From: Argyresthia goedartella
Lineage: Eukaryota > Arthropoda > Insecta > Lepidoptera > Argyresthiidae
Assembly (NCBI GenBank): GCA_949825045.1
Contig: OX463829.1
Coordinates: 2,356,001-2,420,000 of the forward strand
Reading direction: 5' to 3'
DNA length: 64,000 bases
The notes under the pieces are model-generated. The model saw nothing but the letters and a program-made list of their open reading frames with translations, was not told where the DNA came from and ran no database searches. Shown here piece by piece: positions 52,640 through 62,590 of this stretch (the stretch's first letter is position 1; every line of letters starts with the position of its first letter). The translations under genes were made by a program, and so were the position numbers.

Positions 52640-55504
52640 TTAACCCCATACAGTCCTGTCATTTAAGTAATCTTGAACATTGTAATATCCCTTTTTCGAC
52701 AAAGTCGCTTTAACATGCTTTTTAAATTGCTCAAGTGGCAATTTCAAAATCTCCAGAGGTATCTTATTGTAGTAGAGAATGCACTGACCCTTGAAAGAAT
52801 TGCTAACCTTCGCGAGTCTAAAACGGGGCGCACATAATCTGTGATTATTTCTTAGGTTAACATTACAGCTATCGCTAAGTTTGGAAAATGTTGTAAGGTT
52901 CTTGCGTACATACATTATATTTTCGAAAATAAATTGACTAGCTACTGTTAGTATGTCAATTTCTTTAAAAAGCTCTCTTAAGGAGTCTGTTCGTTTTAAA
53001 TTATAAATTGCTCGAATAGCTCTTTTCTGTAAAATAAAAATAGTTTGAATATCCGCTGCTTTCCCCCTCAACAAGATACCATAGGACATCACACTATGAA
53101 AGTAACTAAAATATACTAGCCTAGATGTAGCCACATTCGTGCTTTGTCTGATGTTCCTAACAGCGTAAGCCGCAGAACTTAATTTACCAGCCAATTTATC
53201 TATGTGGGGTCCCCACTGCAATTTGCTATCAATGGTTATTCCAAGAAACTTCGTATCATTTACTAATTCTAACGTGCTGTTGTCTAGCACTAAACTGGTC
53301 TCAACTTGCCTGACATTTGGAAGTGAGAATTTGATACACTTGGTTTTACCAGCGTTTAACAATAAATTATTAACTGTGAACCAATTCAAGGTTAAAGATA
53401 ATACACCATTAACATCATCAAATTCTCCTTTTTGTCTTTCAATTTTGAAGACCAGTGAAGTATCGTCAGCAAACAACACTATGTCAGTTAATTTCTCCAC
53501 CATGAAAGGCAGATCATTAATATATACCAGGAATAAGAAAGGGCCTAATATGGAACCTTGTGGAACGCCAATTTTAACACCCGATCCATCAGATTTTACG
53601 CCGTTAACTTCTGCCTTTTGAATTCTATTGCTTAGGTATGATCTTAGTAGATCCAACGCTTTATTTCTAACTCCGTAATGATTTAATTTAATTAATAGCG
53701 TATTATGATCAACACAATCAAACGCCTTCGACAGGTCGCAAAAAACTCCGATAGCATCCTGTGCGGCCTCCCATGCAGAATAAATATGAGATACAAGGGT
53801 AATACCTGCATCCGTAGTCGATTTACCCCTAGTGAAACCATATTGTTTAGCGTGGAGTTGTTTTGTACGGTTGAAGTGTGAGAGCATTTGATTGAGTATA
53901 ATCTTTTCAAATATTTGACTTAGTGTTGGAAGAACAGATATTGGTCTGAAATTTGAAGGATCGCCCTTATCTCCCGATTTGAACAGCGGTATAAGTTTAC
54001 TGTGTTTCATGAGACCTGGAAAAGCCCCATCGTCAACACATTTATTGAATATATAAGCTAAGTGTGGGGCTATAACTAAAATTTCTGAACCAATGACTTT
54101 GACTGATATACCCCACAGGTCTTCCGTATTTTTTAAGTTAAGTAATTTAAACGTTTTGACAATGTCCTGGGGATATACATGATGAAATTTTAAATATACA
54201 TTACTGACGCTAGTGTTATTTTTTAATAAAGTCTCTGCTTCAAATGGAGATGAATTTAGACGGTCCGTTGTGAGTACGGGTACATTGGTGAAGAATGTTT
54301 CAAAAGCTCGAGCAACATCAGCGTTAGATTTAACAACATCATCACCTATCTTTAGGCAGAAATCACTGTCCCTTGGTATAACTTTGCCAGTTTCGCGGTT
54401 TATTATTTGCCAAACTGTTTTCATTCTATTATTTGAATTTTGAATTTTTCTATTAATGTGTAAAGTTTTTGCAGTTCTACAAACCAACTTGAAAGTTTTG
54501 GAATATTTTTTAACATAGTCATGAAATTTTCGATCAAAGTTATAGGTTTTTTGATCATAAAGTTCATACAAGATAACTCTACTTTTACGAATTCCAAACG
54601 TTGCCCAGTCATTAAATTTAGATTTACCGTTGTAGTCACTGACTTTCTTTAATTTGAAAACTTTATTGAATTCTGTCTGAATAATGTTGAAGAAGTCTGA
54701 GTAGATTTTGTTTGGGTTCTGTTCATTAAAATCCGGTACTGGCAAATTTATATCTAAGTTTTTCGTATATGTCTCTAGTCTATGGGATGTAATAGGCCTA
54801 TAAAATGATGGACCAGTCTTATCCTTAATAGTAATTGGGAATGAAACTGTTTGACCACTGTGATCGGAGGGTAAGCAGTTAATTACACTTTTACTTGTGA
54901 ATGCACAGTCACAAAAAACGTTATCTAAGCAAGTTTGGCTGGTAAGTGTAATTCTAGTCGGCTCTAGAAATACATGACATAAATTAAATGATTTTAACAG
55001 AGTTATTAATCGTCGCTTCAGTGTTGTATCTACAAGCAGATCTACATTAAGATCGCCACAAATAATTAACTTTTTTCTGTTATTACAAAGTTTAATGAGG
55101 GCTTCCTCCATAATTTTCTCAAATATTTCGAAATTGCCATGGCCTTTTTCATCCCTCGGTGGTCTGTAGACACAAACAATAATATGGCTATCTAACTCAA
55201 CACAGGACACCTCTATTTGTCTTTCAACAGTAAGTGCAAGAATATCTTTCCGTTGTTTCACCTTAATATTATTTTTCACTAAGATTAAAGAACCACCTCT
55301 ATCAGCAGTCTTTCTATTGTAACAACTGACAATTTTGTAATTATTTATGTTAAAAGACATCATATTTTCCTTCAACCAGTGTTCAGTAACACAAATAATA
55401 TCAATGTCAGAATTTTTTAGAAATAATTCTAATACAAGTTCATTGCCAGGTAGCCCCTGGATGTTTTGATGGGCAATATTTAACTGGGGCTTACATTTTG
55501 ACAT
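52640..55504 (-). CDS. LINE-alpha ORF2: APE endonuclease - reverse transcriptase
   Basis: 954 residues, uninterrupted. The N-terminal 230 residues are an apurinic-type endonuclease: HQNIQGL (Asn), ICVTEHWL (Glu), IICGDLNVD (Asp/Asn) and LPSDHSGQ (catalytic SDH). The RT domain (about 480-780) has HSKLIPLFKSGD, NFRPISVLP, VFCDLSKAFDCVDH, GVPQGSILGP, the catalytic LFADDT box, NAGKTKCIKFS and KFLGITIDSKLQWG. The C-terminal part ends YYNVQDYLNDRTVWG. It would nick target DNA and prime reverse transcription of its own RNA (target-primed reverse transcription). All motif residues are present, so it could be functional. Start chosen as the first Met (55504), 47 bp after the ORF1 stop and in another frame, so translation probably relies on reinitiation or an internal start. 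Confidence 0.95.
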   Translation of the reverse strand: MSKCKPQLNIAHQNIQGLPGNELVLELFLKNSDIDIICVTEHWLKENMMSFNINNYKIVSCYNRKTADRGGSLILVKNNIKVKQRKDILALTVERQIEVSCVELDSHIIVCVYRPPRDEKGHGNFEIFEKIMEEALIKLCNNRKKLIICGDLNVDLLVDTTLKRRLITLLKSFNLCHVFLEPTRITLTSQTCLDNVFCDCAFTSKSVINCLPSDHSGQTVSFPITIKDKTGPSFYRPITSHRLETYTKNLDINLPVPDFNEQNPNKIYSDFFNIIQTEFNKVFKLKKVSDYNGKSKFNDWATFGIRKSRVILYELYDQKTYNFDRKFHDYVKKYSKTFKLVCRTAKTLHINRKIQNSNNRMKTVWQIINRETGKVIPRDSDFCLKIGDDVVKSNADVARAFETFFTNVPVLTTDRLNSSPFEAETLLKNNTSVSNVYLKFHHVYPQDIVKTFKLLNLKNTEDLWGISVKVIGSEILVIAPHLAYIFNKCVDDGAFPGLMKHSKLIPLFKSGDKGDPSNFRPISVLPTLSQIFEKIILNQMLSHFNRTKQLHAKQYGFTRGKSTTDAGITLVSHIYSAWEAAQDAIGVFCDLSKAFDCVDHNTLLIKLNHYGVRNKALDLLRSYLSNRIQKAEVNGVKSDGSGVKIGVPQGSILGPFLFLVYINDLPFMVEKLTDIVLFADDTSLVFKIERQKGEFDDVNGVLSLTLNWFTVNNLLLNAGKTKCIKFSLPNVRQVETSLVLDNSTLELVNDTKFLGITIDSKLQWGPHIDKLAGKLSSAAYAVRNIRQSTNVATSRLVYFSYFHSVMSYGILLRGKAADIQTIFILQKRAIRAIYNLKRTDSLRELFKEIDILTVASQFIFENIMYVRKNLTTFSKLSDSCNVNLRNNHRLCAPRFRLAKVSNSFKGQCILYYNKIPLEILKLPLEQFKKHVKATLSKKGYYNVQDYLNDRTVWG

Positions 55505-55551
55505 ATTTAGTGGCTCTTGTATGCTGGAGATTTCCTCTATTGTCTTATGAA

Positions 55552-57297
55552 CTAATTTAAATTACTTGGAACAGATTCCAATGTTGCATGCAAAGTATAA
55601 TTAACAGGTGAATTCCCAATAGGGGTGCATGTTATATTACTCTTAAAATAAGCTGATGTCAAGTTGAACTTAGTTAAACCAACTATAGCTGCGTCGCATA
55701 TATTGTAAGCTAACAATGTAGCTACTAATTTTCTATATTTATTAGACAGGTACAATGTATCCCGTGTCAGAGTAAAGTTATGAATAAAATTATTCATGTC
55801 GAAATATAAAATAGCATCGCTGTGATGACATGTTAAATTAAATAAATGAATATTCATTCTATGCACAGATTTGTTCTGTAGTTCTGTCAAATTACAGGCA
55901 TATGGAAAATTGCATAGTATAAATTTGCATTTCATCCTACTATGTAAGTCTAGAAGTGTTTCAACACTTTTATTCAAATCATTCCGACTAATGTTTGAAT
56001 GATTTCCTACCATAATTACAATTGTGCTGTACTCATCATAGATACCGCGACTAATCATCTTCACTAGATCTACAAATGAACTATTTGGACAGCAAATGTT
56101 CGTTACTTTTTGGTTAAGCCGGTTATGTAATAGAGTCCCAAATCCTGCACCTACTTTGTCGGAGAACAACAGAGTTTTTCTCTGAGCACATATTTTGGTA
56201 GCTGGCGGTACACGAGTGGAGGTGAGTGGCGGGACACACGTGTTGGAGTGCGGTTTGATGCACGTGGTGGCGGTTGGCGCGGCATTCGCGGCAGCGAGCG
56301 TCGCAACGTGCGCAACGGCGAACGGCGCGGCCGTCGGAGCAGCTTGCGGCATGACACACGCCTCAGCAGGGACAGCGAGCGGCGCGGTGCTCGCGCTGTT
56401 GAGCTGCGAGGTGTCTCCTCGTCGACGACGGCGACGCTGTTTTTTGGTTGGGGCAGCGGTGGACGCTGCAACACTCTCGTTGAGGGGGGTCGAGACCAAA
56501 GTTAGTGATGTGGGCTCGTCCTCCTTGCTGGTCTCATTCTCCTCATTCTCAATTAGAACGCCCACCAATTCCGCATTCTGGCGTTGTAGCTGTACTAACT
56601 CAGACGTCGCGGCTCTGAGTTCTGCTAACTCACTTTGCTCTTTGGCATAACATTGTAGTGTATTTGCTAGCAGGTCATGTAGATGCTGGATTTCTATTTG
56701 GGCATGTTGAAGGTCCGACTGTAAACCTACATTTTTTCCCCGGAGCTCTTGCATTAAGGAGATTCTTAATATTCTGTTTGATTGCCGTTTCAAGGCTAAT
56801 TTCAGTACTTTTATATTACCTCTAGTTTTCTTCATGAATTTATTTAATTTAAAATATTTTTTAATTTTTCTGCTGCTTGTCTGCATGGCTTGAACAATAG
56901 TGCTTAGGTTGGCTACTTCTAGTTCTTGTTGGATAGAGGTAATGTGGCGAGATTCATTGTAGTCTTTTTCTATGCACATATCAGTCAACTTCAAGTTTGC
57001 CTCATTGAGTTGGTATTGGAGGAATTTACTGCGATCACAAGCAGAAGCAAGGTCAGTGCGCAGGGTGTCAAAAGATTCCTCAAGTTTTTCCAATCTTTGA
57101 ATCTCATTTTGCGACACCTCGTGTGTTTCTCGCAAAGTAGACACACTATCTCTAAGCTGTGAGTTCTTGGCTCTCAAGCTTTTTATCTCAAAGTCATTTT
57201 CATTGCGCTCTTCTAATAGCCTTTGGTTTAACTCCTCTGCGTCAGTTAGTTGTTGCTGTAGTGCGTGCATTCTCCGCGTAGTAATGTTGGATGCCAT
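55552..57297 (-). CDS. LINE-alpha ORF1: coiled coil plus SGNH-like domain
   Basis: 581 residues. Positions 1-250 are rich in heptad Leu/Glu/Lys/Gln (LQQQLTDAEELNQRLLEE onward), a predicted long coiled coil. A basic patch KKQRRRRRR follows near 285, then an Ala/Pro/Thr-rich linker to about 375. The C-terminal region (378-530) looks like an SGNH/esterase fold as known in CR1-type ORF1 proteins: LLFSDKVGAGFGTLL (block I), IVIMVGNHSN (block III) and TRDTLYLSNKYRKLVA (block V). The expected Ser and His are not at their usual places (SDK, LYLS), so it is probably non-catalytic. Likely role: RNA-binding, multimeric partner of the element RNA. Met context is good (purine at -3, G at +4). Confidence 0.88.
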   Translation of the reverse strand: MASNITTRRMHALQQQLTDAEELNQRLLEERNENDFEIKSLRAKNSQLRDSVSTLRETHEVSQNEIQRLEKLEESFDTLRTDLASACDRSKFLQYQLNEANLKLTDMCIEKDYNESRHITSIQQELEVANLSTIVQAMQTSSRKIKKYFKLNKFMKKTRGNIKVLKLALKRQSNRILRISLMQELRGKNVGLQSDLQHAQIEIQHLHDLLANTLQCYAKEQSELAELRAATSELVQLQRQNAELVGVLIENEENETSKEDEPTSLTLVSTPLNESVAASTAAPTKKQRRRRRRGDTSQLNSASTAPLAVPAEACVMPQAAPTAAPFAVAHVATLAAANAAPTATTCIKPHSNTCVPPLTSTRVPPATKICAQRKTLLFSDKVGAGFGTLLHNRLNQKVTNICCPNSSFVDLVKMISRGIYDEYSTIVIMVGNHSNISRNDLNKSVETLLDLHSRMKCKFILCNFPYACNLTELQNKSVHRMNIHLFNLTCHHSDAILYFDMNNFIHNFTLTRDTLYLSNKYRKLVATLLAYNICDAAIVGLTKFNLTSAYFKSNITCTPIGNSPVNYTLHATLESVPSNLN

Positions 57298-57320
57298 GCC
57301 TGGAAATAAAATAAAAAAGA

Positions 57321-57569
57321 ATGGGTGCTCCGAACAAAATTAAAATAAAACAGAAGGAATAAAGACTTGCAGTTAGTAGCTGTAGTACTGATATGATAGT
57401 TCCTAATTCCCTATATAGCTATTCTACGTCAAAGTCAACAAGTTTCAATTAAACTATTACAAGTCAATATAGGTTAACAGTATAAATGTCCTGAACTAAT
57501 GAAAGTTCATCCAGCATCTAAAACATTGAGGTGACGGAATTCAAATTGAGTTCTACATTTCCCTGTACC
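57321..57569. other. Upstream of LINE-alpha ORF1; 5' boundary not resolved
   Basis: Minus-strand sequence just before the ORF1 ATG reads TTTTATTTTATTTCCAG|GC, like a splice acceptor, with TACTAAC (57378-57372) further upstream. No promoter, DPE or initiator motif was established and no 5' end could be placed. Confidence 0.35.
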
Positions 57570-57662
57570 TTATACATGTGTTAGTTTAAGATTTGACATT
57601 CTCCAAATGTTACCTATGTGTTTCTTATGGAAATAAACTCTTTTTGAATTTTGAATTTTGAT
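57570..57662 (+). mobile_element. LINE 3' end with TTTTGAA-type tail
   Basis: TTCTTATGGAAATAAACTCT followed by TTTTGAATTTTGAATTTTG. TATGGAAATAAA is shared with the tail at 31.0 kb. Confidence 0.5.
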
Positions 57663-57838
57663 CGTAAGTGTCATCAGGAATTTGTGAACATTTAATGTTT
57701 CCTGCGCGATAGAAAAGTCAACCAAAGTTAACATATAATCAGTCTTTTACATTTTTTTTTACAATTTCGCACCGGATTTGAATGTATGTGCTTGTAATTT
57801 ATTTCATCGTTATAAAAATTATTAAGTTAAGTTGCTCT

Positions 57839-58019
57839 GCCTGTCGATTCTATAAAATCGATCATTTCACTTCACCCTCAGTTCCCTCCACTTCGCATAT
57901 ATACTAACGCGATCAATGTGAGCGTGGCAGCGAGTTGAACTAAATTTTGACAGATAAAGTATGAGTTGAAGCGAGGTGAAAGTGAAGTGAAGTAATCGGA
58001 TTTTATAGAATCGACAGGC
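57839..58019. mobile_element. Short MITE, 181 bp
   Basis: Perfect 21-bp terminal inverted repeats: left starts GCCTGTCGATTCTATAAAAT, right ends ATTTTATAGAATCGACAGGC. Imperfect pairing extends inward (ATTTCACTTCACC / GTGAAGTGAAGT). Non-coding. Confidence 0.9.
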
Positions 58020-58796
58020 TGGTAGTCCTGTATAGATCGGTGAAGAGCGTTCTTTTACATTTAAATTCATATTCCCCTAAGTGGGCGTTATTGCCACCAG
58101 TACGAAGGCGAGTCAACACTATTCTCTGAATAACTTTGACAACTCCATAAAAATTAAGTGGAATTTCACAATATCGTTCACAGATAACTGGGATATCGCA
58201 GGAATCACTTGATAGATATGAATTTCGAAAATATTTCGAAAAAAACCCAGAGGAATCAGAGTTCCGCAGTCGCTTACAGTCAGCTACATTGAAATCAAAG
58301 CCGGGAGGCGGGAGGAACGGAAGGTATCTGAGTCAAATAGTTGCACTATACGTAGAGTATCAGCTCTTCATTTCCGAACACATACCATAAACCCGCATCA
58401 CGCCGCGTTTCGTTTTGTGACGGCATTTGGGCGGGACATCGATGTGATCAAATTTCCATCTGAAGAGATAATGTTTAGGGAAAATGGTAAAGGGTTGTCA
58501 TTGAAGTTGCGGACGAGCAAATTCCTGGGAGTATCTTAGCATATAAGTATCTACTGTTGTAGGCAAATAGTGGACTGTAGGCAAGGACCGTTGTAGGGCC
58601 GGAGAATAGCCTAGTAGTGGACCTGGCCCACTTGTAAATTATTAGGTCAAGCCTATCCAAGTGGTGGCAGTTGTAAAAGAGCATCATATTTTACTTTCTT
58701 GTATCTTGCAGAAGTAGCCAACTTAAGTATTCAAGCAAGCTAAGTAATACTCAAGTATGTTAATGATTTTTGATACAAAATAAAATCACGCTTCTC
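58020..58796. other. Unassigned DNA
   Basis: A 70-residue minus frame (58687-58475) has no motif. Nothing else was supported. Confidence 0.35.
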
Positions 58797-59490
58797 CAAA
58801 TTCCAAATTCCAAATGTCTTTATTACTGTAGATATTTACATATACTAAGCAATCATATTTTTTGCCACTTCTCTACATTGGACCACTGTGGGAGGAGAAG
58901 GCCGTAGAAACTCCCACAGATTTATTTTTAGATCTCTTTTTAAAAATTGCTTATGCTTATGCTAATACAAAATATAATGTTTAGTCATTATCATAATTAA
59001 TAAGCAGGAATAAATAATTACAAAATTATTAACAGCAAGGTCTGTGTTGAGCCAGATTAACCCCATACAGACCCATCATTTAAGTAATCTTAAACATTGT
59101 AATATCCCTTTTTCGACAAAGTCGCTTTAACATGGATTTTAAATTGCTCAAATGGCAATTTCAAGATCTCCAGAGGTATCTTGTTGTAGTAGAGAATGCA
59201 TTGACCCTTGAAAGAATTGCTAACCTTCGCGAGTCTAAACCAGGGCGCAAGTAGTCTGTGATTATTTCTTAGGTTAACATTACAGCTATCGCTAAGTTTG
59301 GGAAATTTTGTAAGGTTCTTGCGTACATACATTATATTTTCGAAAATAAATTGACTAGCTACAGTTAGTATGTCAATTTCTTTAAAAAGCTGTCTTAAGG
59401 AGTCTGTGCGTTTTAAATTATAAATTGCTCGAAAAGCTCTTTTCTGTAAAATAAAAATAGTTTGAATATCCGCTGCTTTCCCCCACAACA
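58797..59490 (-). mobile_element. LINE-alpha copy 11 (5'-truncated)
   Basis: The frame 59491-59090 encodes WGKAADIQTIFILQKRAFR, LKRTDSLRQLFKEIDILTVA and YNKIPLEILKLPFEQFKIHV, intact to YYNV, followed by the 3' UTR with hairpin (58887-58920) and ATTCCAA-repeat tail on the plus strand at 58797. Similarity stops exactly at CCCCCACAACA (59490). Confidence 0.92.
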
Positions 59491-59540
59491 CTTGTGTGCT
59501 TATTCACGTACTATTAATTTTATTGCATGCCTATGGAAGC

Positions 59541-59684
59541 TAACTCTTGGAGAGTTAGATTCAAGTGTGACATTGGATGTCACACATACAAAGATACATC
59601 ATCATCAAAAAGTCCAGATATGAATGTGGACTTTTTGATGGATGTTTAGAATCTATGTATGAACATACATAGATTCTAAACATC
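59541..59684. repeat. Cluster of four consecutive perfect hairpins
   Basis: 1: TAACTCT-TGG-AGAGTTA (59541-59557). 2: GTGTGACAT-TGG-ATGTCACAC (59565-59585). 3: 14-bp arms CATCAAAAAGTCCA / TGGACTTTTTGATG, 10-base loop (59603-59640). 4: 21-bp arms starting GATGTTTAGAATCTATG, 2-base loop AA (59641-59684). They lie 50 bases outside the broken 5' end of LINE-alpha copy 11. Confidence 0.92.
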
Positions 59685-60240
59685 AACTTGCAAAGTTTTT
59701 AAATATTTTTAGGCACATCAGAAACCAATGTCTGTCATCATTCGTTACATTATAACTCCTAAGTCAAAATAAAGGAAAATGGTCGCCGTACAGCATTGAG
59801 AAATCAATGTGTACCTAAAAACATAAAACATAAATACTACAGAAGTTAATCTTCTTACATTGCGCGTTAGAGCAACATACACATAGACGAGCCGACTAGG
59901 CGAGTCGGAGATTGCGCTCGCGTGAATGAATGTATGCCGTGGCTGATATTCAGAGATGAAACTGAACTATTACTATTACTCAGCACATTTGTTTTTAATC
60001 AAATTTCCATATATATCATATACTTTTAAAAGTAGTAAGTTTTTTTCCAGTACCATTGGGCTCAGATTTTATTTATAAAATAATCTGCCTACCTATGGTG
60101 CAGTCTCACAACCGACATCAAAAAGTTTAACGAACAGAATACTCCAGTCATGCTGCCCCTGGCTGTCCCGCGTTATATGACAGCGGCAGCAGGTACCACA
60201 TACGGCCCTACATTTCAGCAACAGCCTGTTTACATACGGA
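59685..60240. other. Unassigned DNA
   Basis: GACGAGCCGACTAGGCGAGTCGGAGATTG near 59886 resembles a SINE-A head alone. Otherwise no feature. Confidence 0.35.
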
Positions 60241-60425
60241 GACCTCTGTGGCGTTGTGGTTGTGGCTCTGCCTACCATGCGAGAGGTCCCTGGTTCGGTC
60301 CCGGCTAGGGATCAAGTAAAAAAAAAACAAGGTCTTGGATGTTTATAAGCGTGTGACGTCACTGCTTCTGGTTCCCAAGACTAGTGTGGGGCCAGAAGCA
60401 ATGTATGTGCCTGTATGTTTTTTTT
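60241..60425 (+). mobile_element. SINE-B copy 5
   Basis: Head CTCTGTGGCGTTGTGGTTGT, B box GGTTCGGTCCC, A-rich spacer, body GGATGTTTATAAGCGTGTGA and GTGGGGCCAGAAGCAATG. Confidence 0.9.
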
Positions 60426-60434
60426 TACGTTTAT

Positions 60435-60492
60435 ATTACAAAGCGTCACGGCTTTTCTCAAATGGGGTGGCAGACGTACAAATGTACAATCT
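60435..60492 (-). mobile_element. SINE-C copy 7 (3' end)
   Basis: ACAAAGCGTCACGGCTTTTC and AATGGGGTGGCAGACGTACA directly after the SINE-B tail. Confidence 0.7.
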
Positions 60493-61330
60493 GGCATTGG
60501 CACAGTTTGTTTATTCGGTCATATGTGTGCGTTGCTCTAGCGTGTATTCTAACTTCTGTCGTCTTCGGGTTTTATGCCAAAAGTCACTTATTAAACTCCT
60601 TAATATCTCCGCTTCGTCCCGAAGGATTTGCTCTTAATGCAGCCTATAAAAAGCAATCGATCAAATCTCTCAATAGTACCTTACCTGAATTATTGGAAAG
60701 AACATAACAGAACCATGTCTATCTAATTTAGGACCATTCACTTTGCGCTCACAAATTGTCTTACAGTGACGGTTTAATGCACTCAGACTGACTGAAGTAA
60801 CTGAACTGAACTGGACAGAATTGTCGCGTTTCAAGCTGCCGATTTAGCCAGCCTTCAAAATGCCACAGAATGTATCGTAAACATAAACACATTGCTACCC
60901 ACGATAACTTGACTATTTATTCACAGCTTTACACCTTTCAAGAGGCATTCCACGTTTCTTCACAACGTATGTAGGCATAGAATTAATGAAAAAGGCACCC
61001 GATAACCGTAAAACGATCAAAGTCTTGTGCTCTCCGCAATTTTGTTGAATGATGTGCCTTTTATCAAGTAATGTTCGGTATAAAGGGGGCTTATTAATAA
61101 GTCTGGCGCTTGCTGATTTTACGGGAATGAATATTAAATGCCTATTCGTGAATGTGAGTCTCTTTGAGCGGGCAACTTAATAGAGATTATTTTACTAAAC
61201 TTCAGAATTTATGTTTGATACGTTTTATGTACTTGTATGAAAGAACTAAAATATTCATGTGCGGTATCTTTGTTCCTGTTGTTTGTTTTATATGTGAAGA
61301 TAATGTATCTAAAGATATCTGACGGGGCAA
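60493..61330. other. Unassigned DNA
   Basis: Two overlapping plus frames (60335-60707) partly translate SINE-B and show no domain. No other feature. Confidence 0.4.
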
Positions 61331-61333
61331 AAG

Positions 61334-61731
61334 CATATTGCCATTTGAGCAATTTAAAAACTATGTTAAAGCGACTTCGTCGAAAAAGGGATATAACAAT
61401 GTTCAAGATTACTTAAATGACGGGTCTGTATCGAGTTAATCTGGCTCAACACAGACCTTGCTGTTAATAATTTTGTAATTATTTATTCCTGCTTATTAAT
61501 TATGATAATGATATATATATATATATATATATATTGTATTTTTTATATATATATATATTGTATTAGTTAACCACAAGCAATTTTTAAAAAAGATCTAAAA
61601 ATCAATCTGTGGGAATTTCTACGCCCTCTTCTCCCACAGTGGTCCAATGTAGAGAAGTGGCAAAAAATGACGTTTACTAATTATATGTAAATATATACAG
61701 TAATAAAGACATTTGGAATTTGGAATTTGGA
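61334..61731 (+). mobile_element. LINE-alpha copy 12 (3' end)
   Basis: LPFEQFKNYVKATSSKKGYN-type coding, stop, 3' UTR with two (TA)n runs at 61511-61558, hairpin at 61609-61641 and ATTTGGA-repeat tail. Confidence 0.9.
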
Positions 61732-62464
61732 AATTCATCCTTTTAACTATTGGTTCTTCTGATCAACTTACACCATGAAACCAATTTGACCATAGCAACT
61801 TTTTATTCACTATACATTTACTGTTTCTTTGTTATCTATATAGATAAGTATTTAAAACTTACTCAGTTATGTTTTTTTGTTGTTACCAACACAACTAAGT
61901 AAGTTTTATATCAGTGACGGCTAAGTTGGTCAAAGCAAATAACTTTCAGGATTCTACGCTAATACCAAGAAAGGTCAGTCTTATAATAAACTGGTATTTG
62001 TTTTTCCGGCAACCATTTCGAATATTCATACAAATTGCCCAAGTTTTGTTGGAATCCGATATCTCTGGCCCGATTTCTACGCTTATCTCATGAACGAGTC
62101 TGGGGGCTGCTGTCTCGGCGTATTTATTATGAATTCATCTGTAATACAATCACCATAGTAATAAGATAGCATGCGAATATGTCTACATGTATATGAATAT
62201 TATCTTCCTTCTACGTATACTTATTCTCTGCTGGTGCGCCGATGGGCTATCCTATCACGCTAAACGTTTACCTCCCCAATTGAGAAAAGATGTAACTGCC
62301 CATGCCATGCCATGCCCGTATTTACTATTAGGATTTGAGCTTCGTCAATGTGGCGTAGCATGTCGTAGCAAGATCGTAGCAGCGTAGTATTTTGTAGCAT
62401 GTCTTATACGCAGATATCACTTTGTTCGTCGCTACATTGATTGAAATGTAGTTTGTAACAAAAT
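61732..62464. other. Unassigned DNA
   Basis: 62340-62400 has clustered GTAGCA words (GTAGCATGTCGTAGCAAG). No gene. Confidence 0.35.
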
Positions 62465-62590
62465 AACGACCTGCCTTTTCTCGTATGGGATGTTAGAGGC
62501 ATAGATGCGCCTACAAAAACAGCAAAGCGTTACGCATTTCCCTCTGAAGGGCAGGGGCACAATTGTGCTCAGTTAGCCAGTAATTCCTGA
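62465..62590 (-). mobile_element. SINE-C remnant(s), strongly decayed
   Basis: CTGCCTTTTCTCGTATGGGA, then a second start AAGCGTTACGCATTTCCCTC and GCAGGGGCACAATTGTGCTC: probably two eroded 3' ends in tandem. Confidence 0.55.

Larger units (their letters stand above)
52376..57320 (-). mobile_element. LINE-alpha copy 10: apparently intact two-ORF non-LTR retrotransposon
   Basis: The only copy with both reading frames open. Order on the minus strand: unresolved 5' UTR (above 57297), ORF1 (57297-55552), 47-bp spacer, ORF2 (55504-52640), 3' UTR with a 9-bp-stem hairpin, tail of ATAGTCA-type repeats (52376-52396 on the plus strand). Domain order and RT motifs place it in the CR1/Jockey group. The 5' boundary and target duplication were not found. 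Eleven or more truncated relatives in this window show the family has been very active. Confidence 0.92.

Noticed and set aside
56195..56650. Ala/Val-rich 151-residue frame on the plus strand
   Set aside because: It is the antisense of the GC-rich linker of LINE-alpha ORF1.
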